Source of the DNA: Pieris napi
Taxonomy: Eukaryota > Arthropoda > Insecta > Lepidoptera > Pieridae
Direction of reading: 5' to 3'
DNA length: 64,000 nt
Assembly: GCF_905475465.1 (NCBI RefSeq)
Contig: NC_062256.1
Span: 939,662 to 1,003,661 of the forward strand
Part shown: in pieces, positions 38,701 through 44,440 of the stretch
Numbering within the stretch: position 1 is the stretch's first letter
How the letters are laid out: every line of letters starts with the position of its first letter
The notes under the pieces: model-generated
The model's input: the letters and a program-made list of their open reading frames with translations, nothing else
Database searches by the model: none
Told to the model about the DNA's origin: nothing
Program-made: the position numbers and the translations under genes

Positions 38701-41700
38701 GGTAAGAAACATCAAAATAGCTTATGTTAATCAGATATTAGACATTTTAAACACCACCTAATGTTACGTCGTTTTTACAACAAACTCCCAAGCGAAATTA
38801 GAGAATTATCACTAAATAAATTCAAAGCCCTCGTTAAACGAAAATTAATCAATAAAGCTTTTTATAAATTTGAGGACTACTTAAATGATCCTAATCCTTG
38901 GGATTGATTTGCTCCAGTTCAAACAATTTGTATGACAATACTTGGCGATTAAAAAGAGTGGCGGAAAGTTTCTTGCCAGTTCTTCTTACCCGCTCTACGC
39001 CCTTGACTTGCGAACTGGTAGTAAATGTACATTTACGATTAATTTAACTTGACGATTCAAAAGTGTACTTGGTTACCCACTTGAATAAAGATATTTTGAG
39101 TTTGAGTTTGAACGATAAGGTTTTTAAGGTGCGCTGAATTTTTTTGTTTATCCACAAATATCTAGGAAACTAAGTTATTTTAAGTATAACTCCAAATGCG
39201 ATGAACGTATATGTCTCGCAGTCAAAATAAAAAATAATATTTTGTTTAATTTTACAATAATAACCCATAACAGTTTTTTTAACGAGGTGAAAATGCGCTT
39301 ACGCAGGCCCGCGCTATGGACGTCGAGATTGACGCGGGACCGTGGGGCTGGGTCTACACTCAAAGCTATTTATAGGGGTAGCGACCCCACCCACTAAAAA
39401 CACCTCAGCCCTTCGCACGCCCTTAAGATGGGCCCCTCGGGGTTCTCCAGGCATTCTACCCACGGGGATAGATTGTTAGATTATTCCTGAACGTACTTTA
39501 TTTACAAAATATTAAAAAAGTTCTGCGTATATAGGCCGCTGCTATATCTGTAAAAATTTTAGTTTATCATTTTTGTAAGTAAAAAAATTACCTCCATCAT
39601 GAGTTACACCTTCGTGATGTTCAGTCTGGAATTCATTGTGTTCCTGATGTTCTGTGTGGAACTGCTCGTTGTGTTCCTGATGCTCTGTGTGGAACTGCTC
39701 CTTGTGTTCCTGATGCTCTGTGTGGAACTGCTCGTTGTGTTCCCGATGCTCTTTGTGGAACTGCTCGTTGTGTTCCTGATGCTCTGTGTGGAACTGCTCA
39801 TTGTTTTCGTTCTGCTTATATTGAAATTGCTCGTTTTGATTCTGCTGGAACTGATTGCTCTGCTGATACTCCTGATTGCGAGCATATTGCTGATTATGTT
39901 GGTATGACTGCTCTTGGTTGAACTGTTGGTACTCTGCCGAGTTTATTTTTATTTAGTTCTCTAAATTAAAAACACAATTTGTATAATAATTAAATTAGTT
40001 AAGAGTCTCTTCCAATTTTTGTTCCCTATGGAGTAGAGACTCTTGGGCCGTGGGGTTCAAGTGCACAGGCACTAATTAAAGATTTAAATTAGCGACTGGT
40101 AGATAGTACTGCCCTGCGATTCTGTAACTCACTTTTCGAACTCACACGGCGGTTTTCGCATCGGCGGTCGCTCTCAAATCAGTCGTGAAGCAGTCATTTT
40201 ATGATTTGGCATTCTGATAAACAATAAACTACAAGCTCCCACCTTTTCAGAATGCCAAATCATAAAATGACTGCTTCACGACTGATTTGAGAGCGACCGC
40301 TGCGGCGCCGATGCGAAAACCGGTGTGTGAGTTCGAAAAGTGAGTTACAGAATCGCAGGGCTGGTGACCCCAGAGCTGGTGCTTTTTGGTTAACGAATAT
40401 ATATCGCTATACAGCGAGTAAATATCAATAAAGGTACACTGCCACAGGGACCAAACTTATTTATTTCTTTTAGTTTTCTATTTACCAATATTTAATTATT
40501 ATTATTACTACTAATTCTAGTTTACAGTAAGTCATAAATATTATTAATCCTTAAAAAACAATTAAGACAGCCTTAAATTGAATTGTTGTGTCACCATTTC
40601 GTATAATCCTAATTTATTTTTTCCTTTTATTATTATTCAGAATCAAACAGAATCTTATAAAATGATTAAACAGCTTACAGCAGGTTCTGCTGGTAATTTT
40701 TATATTCTCTTTCGTAAGTAATAGTAGATGATCATGAAAGGTTTTTTCAAGGTCTGGTTAAACTTTTACATCATAGGGGCTGATGAATAGGAATCTTCTA
40801 ATATATAAAATTCTCGTGTCACAGTTTTCGTTGCCATACTCCTCCGAAAGTCCTTGACCGATTTTGATGAAATTTTTTGTGCTTATACGGTATCCATGAG
40901 AATCGGCCAACATCTATTTTTCATCCCCCTAAATGTTAGGGGTAGTCCACCCCTAAATTTTTATTTTTATTTTTTTAGACAAAATTTTTAATTTCTTATT
41001 TTTTATGATACAGCATTAAAAAATACATACAACCCCTAATTTTCACCCCTCTACGATCAACCCCTATTTTTTATTATAATTGATATACATGGCAAAACGA
41101 CGTTTGCCGGATCAGCTAGTAAAAATATAAAATAAGTAAGTAATAAAATTCTCTTAACGCCGTGATGAAAATAATTACGTAATTTAAACACTGATAGTTT
41201 TTATTCATAAGGACCTATGACAATTACAAACCCAAGTTAAAAATTCATATGCCCCCTTGACATTGCTGTCAAGACAACAAACTTCTAATATATATATGTA
41301 TTCTGAGATATAAATGAATGTTTAATACGTACGTTCGGGTAAAGCTTGCGCCACCGCCACAAGGACCTAGAACAATTATAATAAAAGATAAATCAATCGG
41401 AGTGATAAAAATAATAAAAATATATGTAATTTTCTTCTTAGGTATAGACCTCCTCCAACGCTTTCCATATGTCCCAACCTTTGCCAATAGTCTGCCAGTC
41501 TTTTCCTGCTCTTTCTATTAAGTCATCAGCCCACCTTCTATTTGTCCTCCCACTCTTCTTTTCCCGCGTGGTCCCTTCCATTGTGTTGTCTTTAACGTTC
41601 ATCTGTTGTCTATTGTGTTACATGACTAGCCCATTGCCTTTTTAGTTTCAAAGCTTCAGGTTTTCATTTTTAGGTTTTTGTCAATATTCAAACTTTATAA

Positions 41701-43847
41701 TTCAACCAAGATATTTGCTTTTTAACGCGTTTTAAATATCGTATTGGCTCTATAAAGACAGTGTGTTAGTATGAATAAATAGCTATAATATGGCTCTAGA
41801 CGCGTCTACCCAACAGCATGTTGTCGGCAATAGCGGGAAGCCTGGATTGCCTTTATGGGTCATTGTAATGGACTGCATGTGCCCTTTTTAATTTTATGAT
41901 TTAATATAGTTTAAAGCTACTAATATGTCGAAACACCGACATACGGCGTAAGACAAAACTAACCGACATACTGATCAGAATAGACCAACAAAAATGGAGG
42001 TGGACAGGACATTTGCTGCGTTCTTCTTCTTCTTCAAAGAACAAATGGAGCAACATCGTCACACACTAACGGCAACGGCAAAAGAAGTAGAGGACGTCAA
42101 TACAGACGATGGGAAGACGAACTAAAACTGACTGCAGGTCCAAACTGGAGGAGAGTCGCCTTGGACAGAACACAGTGGAAAGAATTGGAGGAGGCCTTTG
42201 CCGAAAGGCACACTGTAATTAGGGATATTTTATAATTTTAATTTATATATACTAACTTTAAAACTTACAGTAATAAAGGCTATTTTATTTATTTAAAGCT
42301 ACTAATATAATATTAAGAACAATATTGTACCTAACACTATAATAACCATACTTATGATTGTCTGATTGAATAAATCTTTTATTATTATATGAACCCGATA
42401 AACTATCAACAGATATTTGTACAGATTATATACCATCCGTATCACGTCCGTCTTTCCACAACTGAGCGTTTCTTAAGACAGTTTTTGCGCACCACCACTA
42501 TGTGGAACCAGCTGCCCACTGAAGTATTTCCGAAGCAATTAGGGTCCTTCAAGAAAAGAGCATGCCAATTCTTAAAAGACCGGCAACGCACTTGCGAGCC
42601 TTATGGCAATGAGTGTCAATGGGTGCTATCACTTAGCATCAGGTGAGCCTCCTACCCGTTTGCCTTTTATTTGGTTTCACCGACAGTAGGTCGGCTAGTT
42701 AGCCTAAATAAAATATTTCTCGACATTGCTTTATAAATAAGAATCTAATGAAAATATTAGCAGCTAGTTAGTTGTGCTCTATTCCTGCTGTCAGACTCTA
42801 GAACGAAATTGTTTAAGAAAGAAAGTTTACGCGCAAAAGAAGTTTAAACTATTTCAAATTAGAGAATCATACCTACTCTCTATACTAAAATAGCATTGAC
42901 ACAAGCTGTTTTTTTTAGCTTGAAACTAAATAATAAAATAAATCAGTGGCGCTACAACCTCTTTAGGTCTTGGCCTCAGATTTCTGAATCTGTTTCATGA
43001 TAAGTTTCAATTTAATAGGCAAGTAGGTGATCAGCCTCCTGTGCCTGACACACGCCGTTGACATTTTGTTTCTAAGGCATGTCGGTTTCCTCACTATGTT
43101 TTCCTTCACCGTTCGAGCGAATGTTAAATGCGCACATAGAAAGAAAGTCCATTGGTGCACAGCTGGGGATCGAACCTACGACCTCAGGGAGGAGAGTCGC
43201 ACGCTGAACCCACTAGGCCAACACTGCTCAACAAAATATATAGTGTTATTTCCTTTTTATAATAAAAAAGAATGTGAAACTGGATTTAGAGGAGGCCGCG
43301 TCAACAGATTGCAGTGGTGGCCCCATTTTTCCACATCAAATCAACCACTGTTATATCAACTGCGTCCCAAACCGAGAACTATTCCTAACTAATAAAAGAA
43401 TAGAAACTTATGAATAACTAGCAGACCGGCCAAGCGTTGCTGTAGCTAAGGTTTTTGTTATATTACATAGTAGGAAACTATTCAAGGGAAACGAGAGGGA
43501 ATAGGAGAACACCCGTCATGGGGACCGCCATGCTTTTTTGGTGGTAATGCCATTAAATTTTAGCTTATGTGAAACGTTGGTACTTTCAACACAGCGCCAT
43601 CTGTTAGAATTGTGACTATCAAGTAATTAACAAATAATTTGCAATAAAATAATATTGTGGGTATAAATTGAGATGTAAGCTATCCTATCTTTTAAGTTAG
43701 ATCAAACCGCACACGGTGTGCAAATTTGATTGAAATCGGTTCAGTAATCTAGGAGTCCATAGCGGACAAACAACGTGACACGTAATTTATATATATTAAG
43801 ATAAGATATTATATAAAAAGACTTACAGTTATGAGTACAGCACGCAT
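10806..43847 (-). CDS. Secreted repetitive mucin-like silk/glue protein, 24 exons (sericin/P150-like)
   Basis: Assembled from 24 exons (listed separately) that give one open frame of 2113 residues. After the first intron (phase 0) every intron is phase 1, so each internal exon from E3 to E23 is symmetric. Domain order: signal peptide (residues 1-16, cleavage likely after AQA); Gln/His/Glu-rich region with 11-residue repeats (19-132); a 38-residue Gly-rich piece; about 29 units of a 16-residue repeat with Thr or Ser at position 13, often followed by Gly (170-641); Thr-rich linker including 12 consecutive Thr; about 74 units of a 17-residue Pro/Thr/Asn/Glu repeat; a last exon with C-x-C-x-C. 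A secreted, probably O-glycosylated structural protein is well supported. Silk gland glue is inferred from the many short exons, mucin-like array and terminal Cys motif I recall from lepidopteran P150 and sericin-type genes; a peritrophic or cuticular mucin is the alternative, though no chitin-binding domain is seen. Confidence 0.82.
11098..11143. repeat. Short palindrome TTTGTATGAAAATTTGT, copy 1
   Basis: Hairpin related to 23492-23535 and 34628-34670; followed by the shared CACTACTGT block. Relic of one dispersed family; intron 23. Confidence 0.5.
11815..16080 (-). CDS. Large gene exon 23: Thr-rich linker and 17-residue repeat array
   Basis: 4266 nt, phase 1-1, CTTTTTCAG acceptor, GTAAGA donor. 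Begins DLTGQIIYIKDNKPALN, then 12 Thr, a Thr/Glu-rich linker, the 17-residue array, and a diverged C-terminal stretch ending DIQNI. The continuous open frame runs from 16147 to 11792, but its first 22 codons lie in intron 22 and its last few in intron 23. Many Thr and Pro suggest mucin-type O-glycosylation; units reading NGS add N-glycosylation sequons. Confidence 0.85.
11990..15795 (-). repeat. 51-bp tandem repeat array (17-residue coding minisatellite)
   Basis: About 74 units of 51 bp inside exon 23, coding TxPNG(P/S)(E/D)V(T/S)PQETNP(A/E)G. Variation is concentrated at a few sites. Rare variants recur at exact multiples of 51 bp (816, 1173 and 2040 bp), showing higher-order block duplication. 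The complementary strand also stays open in two frames because of codon bias; those are shadows. Confidence 0.95.
16151..16198 (-). CDS. Large gene exon 22: 16-residue unit
   Basis: 48 nt, phase 1-1, CCTTACAG acceptor, GTATTG donor; TFIDALKVLTIATGHK with TG at 13-14. Intron to exon 23 is 70 nt. Confidence 0.75.
16268..16315 (-). CDS. Large gene exon 21: 16-residue unit
   Basis: 48 nt, phase 1-1, CTTTTCAG acceptor, GTAGGT donor; LLDNAITKLLAFTKQT. Intron to exon 22 is only 69 nt. Confidence 0.75.
16508..16934 (+). mobile_element. Non-autonomous Helitron, family A
   Basis: 427 bp, starts TCTATATATATAAAA, ends in GC-rich hairpin and CTAG followed by T, the standard Helitron ends. In intron 20. 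A second copy of identical length lies at 38041. Confidence 0.75.
17141..17188 (-). CDS. Large gene exon 20: 16-residue unit
   Basis: 48 nt, phase 1-1, CTTTTTCAG acceptor, GTGAGT donor; DVIKFFDLFTTLSKRL, with Ser in place of Thr at 13. Confidence 0.78.
17648..17692. repeat. GA microsatellite
   Basis: Run of GA dinucleotides, then GAGAGAGAGTTGAA repeats, in intron 19. Confidence 0.8.
18376..18516 (-). CDS. Large gene exon 19, probably three units (47 codons)
   Basis: 141 nt, phase 1-1, GTTACAG acceptor, GTAAGA donor. First unit DIFLLIRRFKLYTHTN fits the repeat (T at 13), which favours this long form; the rest is hydrophobic. A shorter alternative uses TTGCCAG and gives 18376-18414 (39 nt, also phase 1-1, VANIKINKLLGIE), making the protein 2079 residues. 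Confidence 0.55.
18580..18807. mobile_element. Foldback MITE
   Basis: Inverted arms around AAACTATAAAACACGCTTTT and its complement. In intron 18. Confidence 0.65.
19107..19370 (+). mobile_element. tRNA-derived SINE type 2, full length with TSD
   Basis: 264 bp; tRNA-like head with A box near TAGCCTAGCGGT and B box GGTTCGATTCC, poly-A end. Flanked by a perfect 12-bp target-site duplication AGTATGGGATTA (19095-19106 and 19371-19382). In intron 18. Confidence 0.9.
19445..19492 (-). CDS. Large gene exon 18: 16-residue unit
   Basis: 48 nt, phase 1-1, ATTTCAG acceptor, GTAAAT donor; NLTQGWKVIISVTKET. Confidence 0.75.
19690..20340. mobile_element. Non-autonomous hAT-like element
   Basis: 651 bp, inverted ends CATTGATATATAAAAACCC (29 bp in all), perfect 8-bp TSD ATTTTAGG (19682-19689 and 20341-20348). 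In intron 17. Its internal short open frame has no transposase features. Confidence 0.85.
20534..20903. mobile_element. TTCTTTAGGCGCG-family element
   Basis: Starts TTGAAGTTATACTTCTTTAG, contains GCGCGCGCACCGTGACAC, ends near ACATAAGTACACG. Copies at 47738 and 48836. In intron 17. Confidence 0.55.
20905..21085 (-). mobile_element. LINE 3' end
   Basis: Minus-oriented copy of the family at 7925. In intron 17. Confidence 0.6.
21280..21595. mobile_element. Palindromic 316-bp MITE with 6-bp TSD, copy 1
   Basis: Inverted repeats of about 120 bp (GTTAACGTAAAATTG end) around a short loop; TSD ATAAAT (21274-21279 and 21596-21601). In intron 17. Confidence 0.8.
21602..21812 (+). mobile_element. LINE 3' end, second family
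   Basis: Codes SELWNRLSVGVSPQKYDLQ and FKKRVYSFLKGRQPT; A-rich end directly abuts the donor side of exon 17. Follows the palindromic MITE at 21280. Confidence 0.6.
21823..21924 (-). CDS. Large gene exon 17: two units, 34 codons
   Basis: 102 nt, phase 1-1, GTTATAG acceptor, GTAAGT donor; TDAIAVLERIQRDSAHED (18) then VVDFLRQLMIKVTGAK (16). Confidence 0.77.
21998..22140 (-). mobile_element. Helitron family B, internally deleted
   Basis: 143 bp; minus-strand start TCTAATATATAAAA, end GTCAGCTAG. In intron 16. Confidence 0.6.
22141..23439. other. Very AT-rich stretch of intron 16
   Basis: Long runs of A and T (notably 22450-22800); no coding signal. May be an eroded Helitron interior, since a Helitron 3' end follows. 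Confidence 0.4.
23440..23488 (+). mobile_element. Helitron family B, 3' end fragment
   Basis: Only the terminal CAACGTTTGCCGTGTCAGCTAG block and a little upstream sequence are clear. Confidence 0.5.
23492..23535. repeat. Short palindrome, copy 2
   Basis: See 11098-11143; intron 16. Confidence 0.45.
23782..23925 (-). CDS. Large gene exon 16: three 16-residue units
   Basis: 144 nt, phase 1-1, ATTTTCAG acceptor, GTTAGT donor; NITDLFQRINNLTRKR, DPLQFLISIMDLTKQN, TIEGACNEITGLTTGT. Confidence 0.77.
24495..24810. mobile_element. Palindromic 316-bp MITE with 6-bp TSD, copy 2
   Basis: Same length and nearly same sequence as 21280-21595; TSD AGTTAT (24489-24494 and 24811-24816). In intron 15. Confidence 0.8.
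24890..25033 (-). CDS. Large gene exon 15: three 16-residue units
   Basis: 144 nt, phase 1-1, GTAAGT donor. The acceptor is TTCATAG, 8 nt upstream of a tempting TTTCAG that would break the frame. NFRYAIEQILQDTGRV, SLKEVVRLLYKITGEN, RLDKILVLVRRLFKVK. Confidence 0.75.
25303..26185 (-). mobile_element. SINE type 1 split by a MITE
   Basis: SINE segments 25303-25415 and 26096-26185 flank the MITE at 25419-26092; joining them at TTA restores the usual SINE order. Confidence 0.7.
25419..26092. mobile_element. Harbinger-like MITE, copy 1
   Basis: 674 bp; terminal inverted repeat AGGCCGATTTACATTATC extending to GGAGAGT, 3-bp TSD TTA (25416-25418 and 26093-26095). TWA target duplication points to PIF/Harbinger. 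In intron 14. Confidence 0.8.
26299..26394 (-). CDS. Large gene exon 14: two 16-residue units
   Basis: 96 nt, phase 1-1, CTTTTTCAG acceptor, GTAAGT donor; DMGEAPAELKQLLNED then EFSKCIWLLKEFTGLT. It lies between two direct copies of a 675-bp MITE. Confidence 0.8.
26431..27109. mobile_element. Harbinger-like MITE, copy 2
   Basis: 679 bp, direct-orientation near-copy of 25419-26092, TSD TTA (26428-26430 and 27110-27112). In intron 13; exon 14 lies between the two copies. Confidence 0.8.
27189..27236 (-). CDS. Large gene exon 13: 16-residue unit
   Basis: 48 nt, phase 1-1, TTTCTAG acceptor, GTGAGT donor; DWDLSYNVLMGAMRCN. Confidence 0.78.
27345..27596 (-). mobile_element. SINE type 1, near full length
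   Basis: Minus-oriented; contains B box GTTCGATCCCC in diverged form and ends at ACACTGCTCA. Sits in intron 12. Confidence 0.7.
27625..27949 (-). mobile_element. Helitron family B
   Basis: Minus-oriented, ends ATCAGCTAG; contains CCGAAACGGCTTGACCGATT. An incomplete plus-oriented relative abuts it at 27952-28083. Confidence 0.65.
28237..28332 (-). CDS. Large gene exon 12: two 16-residue units
   Basis: 96 nt, phase 1-1, TTTTCAG acceptor, GTATAC donor; ALDGVENYVNKMTAGE then GPDALSGVYLAMKTDL. Confidence 0.78.
28434..28770 (+). mobile_element. LINE 3' end
   Basis: Encodes a C-terminal RT-ORF tail (NKLPSEIRELSLNKSK type) with 3' UTR; sister copy at 38772. In intron 11. Confidence 0.65.
29002..29151. 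mobile_element. Foldback MITE, left arm deleted
   Basis: Terminal bases of the left arm join directly to the centre and intact right arm. In intron 11. Confidence 0.7.
29214..29495 (-). mobile_element. LINE 3' end
   Basis: Minus-oriented copy of the family at 7925, frame open over 29222-29416 (IAMWKQLPTEVVPKQFDL). In intron 11, just downstream of exon 11. Confidence 0.65.
29548..29616 (-). CDS. Large gene exon 11 (23 codons, acidic)
   Basis: 69 nt, phase 1-1, TTTTTAG acceptor, GTGAGT donor; NMSDVFDCYEHEAEHM then EGITNAT. Departs from the 48-nt quantum but keeps symmetry. Confidence 0.75.
29763..30240. mobile_element. ACAGGGTGGCCAAAAAGTC element fragment
   Basis: Shares about 270 bp with 36081-36358 starting ACAGGGTGGCCAAAAAGTC; preceded by an AT microsatellite (29739-29762). 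Superfamily not identified. In intron 10. Confidence 0.5.
30427..30570. mobile_element. Harbinger-like MITE, short form
   Basis: 144 bp, little more than the two inverted repeats, TSD TAA (30424-30426 and 30571-30573). In intron 10. Confidence 0.8.
31065..31160 (-). CDS. Large gene exon 10: two 16-residue units
   Basis: 96 nt, phase 1-1, ATTTCAG acceptor, GTGAGT donor; NPLDAFEAIKPLTGHD then DIEGVWEMLQKMSSRK. Confidence 0.8.
31415..32004 (-). mobile_element. Helitron family C-related, longer
   Basis: Shares the 3' half (CTAG end, AAGCGTTGCTAAG block) with family C, with a different 5' half starting TCTATACTAATATTATAAAG. In intron 9. Confidence 0.6.
32044..32310 (+). mobile_element. RTE-type LINE 3' end
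   Basis: Codes RWADELKKVGGENWEKNAQN and ERWSQLKEAYTQ before stop, typical of RTE-clade RT C-termini, followed by AT/GT microsatellite and 3' tail. In intron 9. Confidence 0.65.
32196..32260. repeat. AT/GT microsatellite
   Basis: Alternating TA then GT runs in intron 9, inside the RTE 3' tail. Confidence 0.75.
32529..32576 (-). CDS. Large gene exon 9: 16-residue unit
   Basis: 48 nt, phase 1-1, TTTCTAG acceptor, GTAAGT donor; HIKGCLRLLQLLTGKK. Confidence 0.78.
32893..33060. repeat. Dispersed GC-richer repeat, copy 1
   Basis: Shares GACGCGGG, GTGGGGCTGGGT and AAAAACACCTCAGCCC blocks in the same order with 39283-39465. Unclassified; introns 8 and 3. Confidence 0.5.
33115..33271 (-). mobile_element. 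tRNA-derived SINE type 2, 3'-truncated
   Basis: Minus-oriented partial copy in intron 8 with the tRNA-like head and B box. Confidence 0.65.
33325..33420 (-). CDS. Large gene exon 8: two 16-residue units
   Basis: 96 nt, phase 1-1, TTTACAG acceptor, GTAAGT donor; SPKEIFKFLKACKGNR then GWYFYDQIMIKLTGNT. Confidence 0.78.
33959..34006 (-). CDS. Large gene exon 7: 16-residue unit
   Basis: 48 nt, phase 1-1, GTTACAG acceptor, GTAAGT donor; ERQQFMSYLLKETELK with T at 13. Confidence 0.75.
34628..34670. repeat. Short palindrome, copy 3
   Basis: See 11098-11143; intron 6. Confidence 0.45.
34723..34770 (-). CDS. Large gene exon 6: 16-residue unit
   Basis: 48 nt, phase 1-1, GTTTCAG acceptor, GTGAGA donor; SHNQLSEFYYKYTGFR, a textbook unit with TG at positions 13-14. 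Confidence 0.75.
35205..35335. repeat. Dispersed repeat shared with 49690-49829
   Basis: Inverted relative of 49690-49829, including TCACTTCTGACATGTGTACT. The other copy directly abuts the heptanucleotide satellite. Confidence 0.5.
35885..35929 (-). CDS. Large gene exon 5 (15 codons)
   Basis: 45 nt, phase 1-1, CTTTCAG acceptor, GTAAGT donor. Encodes KKKRPDPLVTLFGVH after joining. A run of eight A at the start makes the frame sensitive to sequencing error, but the given sequence is in frame. Confidence 0.7.
36081..36356. mobile_element. ACAGGGTGGCCAAAAAGTC element fragment
   Basis: Second copy, running straight into a SINE. In intron 4. Confidence 0.5.
36355..36610 (-). mobile_element. SINE type 1, near full length
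   Basis: Minus-oriented copy in intron 4, directly adjoining the TE fragment at 36081. Confidence 0.7.
36650..37860 (-). mobile_element. 5'-truncated Jockey-type LINE with reverse transcriptase ORF
   Basis: Open frame 36915-37847 (310 codons, no stops) covers the C-terminal half of a non-LTR reverse transcriptase: SGVPQGSILGPLLF (RT motif 4), FADDKKIF with the catalytic YADD-type box as FADD, GILLDDKMSF (motif 7), then the thumb and C-terminal region. The N-terminal RT motifs and endonuclease are missing; the element breaks off near 37860, as is usual for incomplete target-primed reverse transcription. Its 3' end carries an AAATA-type tail (36650-36675). In intron 4, opposite-strand neighbour none; same strand as the host gene. 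Intact frame suggests recent insertion. Confidence 0.85.
38041..38467 (+). mobile_element. Non-autonomous Helitron, family A
   Basis: 427 bp, same ends and high similarity to 16508-16934. In intron 4. Confidence 0.75.
38584..38697 (-). CDS. Large gene exon 4: Gly-rich 38-residue piece
   Basis: 114 nt, phase 1-1, acceptor ACCAAG, donor GTGAGT. Begins GNEHGVLGVLGTIGNEVRD and ends LGGPVGK. Does not fit the 16-residue pattern of the following exons. Confidence 0.7.
38772..39112 (+). mobile_element. LINE 3' end
   Basis: Encodes NKLPSEIRELSLNKFKALVK and ends FEDYLNDPNPWD before stop and 3' UTR ending GAGTTTGAGTTTGA. In intron 3. Confidence 0.7.
39283..39465. repeat. Dispersed GC-richer repeat, copy 2
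   Basis: See 32893-33060. Confidence 0.5.
39592..39933 (-). CDS. Large gene exon 3: Gln/His/Glu-rich repeats
   Basis: 342 nt, phase 1-1, open throughout; CGGCAG acceptor is pyrimidine-poor, GTAATT donor. Encodes a Gln-rich stretch (QYQQFNQEQ onward) followed by about five tandem EQFHTEHQEHN units (33-nt repeat, roughly 39640-39810). Low-complexity, highly charged and His-rich. Exact acceptor is the least certain point. Confidence 0.75.
39640..39810 (-). repeat. 33-bp tandem repeat in exon 3 (11-residue unit)
   Basis: About five copies of a 33-bp unit coding EQFHTEHQEHN. Reading on the plus strand gives a hydrophobic Leu/Val/Cys-rich frame, which is an antisense shadow. Confidence 0.85.
40015..40450. 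repeat. X repeat interrupted by foldback MITE
   Basis: GGAGTAGAGACTCTTGGGCC to GGTACACTGCCACAGGGAC, broken by the MITE at 40111-40361. Intron 2. Confidence 0.6.
40111..40361. mobile_element. Foldback MITE GCCCTGCGATTCTG, complete
   Basis: 251 bp with inverted arms of about 110 bp, ends GCCCTGCGATTCTGTAAC. Inserted in an X repeat; intron 2. Confidence 0.8.
40797..41118 (+). mobile_element. Helitron family B
   Basis: Starts TCTAATATATAAAATTCTCG, ends CCGGATCAGCTAG. In intron 2. Confidence 0.7.
41333..41366 (-). CDS. Large gene exon 2: signal peptide core
   Basis: 34 nt, TTGTTCTAG acceptor and GTACGT donor, encodes VLVAVAQALPE plus one base. Phase 0 in, phase 1 out, exactly bridging exon 1 and exon 3. 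Cleavage expected after AQA. Confidence 0.75.
41440..41640 (-). mobile_element. RTE-type LINE fragment
   Basis: Minus strand codes RRWADDLIERAGKDWQTIGK followed by WKALEEVYT. In intron 1. Confidence 0.55.
41946..42300 (+). mobile_element. RTE-type LINE 3' end
   Basis: Codes WEDELKLTAGPNWRRVALDR and WKELEEAFAERH before stop and tail. In intron 1. Confidence 0.65.
42400..42672 (+). mobile_element. LINE 3' end
   Basis: Plus-oriented copy (TTTMWNQLPTEVFPKQLGSF). In intron 1. Confidence 0.65.
42942..43230 (-). mobile_element. SINE type 1, full length
   Basis: Best copy. On the minus strand it begins TGAGCAGTGTTGGCCTAGTG, carries the pol III B box GGTTCGATCCCC, and ends GTAGCGCCACTGATT followed by A/T-rich tail. 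Closest to the widespread lepidopteran SINEs of HaSE2 type as I recall them; name not certain. Confidence 0.75.
43418..43801 (-). mobile_element. Helitron family C
   Basis: As 1763-2156; inserted in intron 1 only 25 bp from exon 1. Confidence 0.65.
43827..43847 (-). CDS. Large gene exon 1: start and n-region of signal peptide
   Basis: ATG then seven codons (MRAVLIT) and GTAAGT donor, phase 0. The next exon supplies VLVAVAQALPE, completing a classic signal peptide, which is why this ATG was chosen. Confidence 0.75.
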
Positions 43848-43902
43848 TGTGTGGCCAGACAGAGTCTTTTATTCCACTACGCAATTTCCATAAAAATCCA
43901 CA

Positions 43903-43908
43903 TTTATA
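43903..43908 (-). promoter_or_regulatory. TATA box of the large secreted-protein gene
   Basis: TATAAA on the minus strand 56 nt upstream of the start codon of exon 1, leaving a short 5' UTR of roughly 25-30 nt. Confidence 0.5.
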
Positions 43909-44181
43909 AACCGAACAGAACAGCTGTGCAAATTGTGATATTCATACGTAATTTATAGAATTCTAATTAATATATTTGGCCTCTCGATCGATTTATAGGT
44001 TACCAATGATTATAATTAAAAACATTTGCAGTTATTTCAATGTATAAGGCACTAGTCCATAGCAACCGTCAACAGCCGATTCAATTCAAGGCAAGGCTAA
44101 AAGAAGATTAAGAGGATAACAAGAGTTGTATAAAGCTAGTTAAAACATCGTGGTCATGTATAATTTAAAACATTAAAAAAA

Positions 44182-44440
44182 ATCAGTGGCGCTACAACCT
44201 TCTTAGGTCTGGGCCTCAGATTTCTGAATCGATTTCATGATTTATGTGATCAGCCTTCTGTACCTGATACACGCCATCGACTTTTTGGGTCTAAGGCAAG
44301 CCGGTTTCCTCACGATGTTTTCCTTAACCGTTAGAGCGAATGTGCACATTGAAAGAAAGTCCATTGGTGCACAGCCGGGGCTCGAACCTACGACCTCAGA
44401 TATGAGAGTCGCACGCTGAAACCGCTAGGCCAACACTGCT
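44182..44440 (-). mobile_element. SINE type 1, full length
   Basis: Same family and orientation as 42942-43230, upstream of the large gene's promoter. Confidence 0.75.

Noticed and set aside
39599..39907. Hydrophobic plus-strand frame resembling a membrane protein
   Set aside because: Antisense of the His/Gln/Glu repeat exon 3, which has the fitting splice sites and phase.
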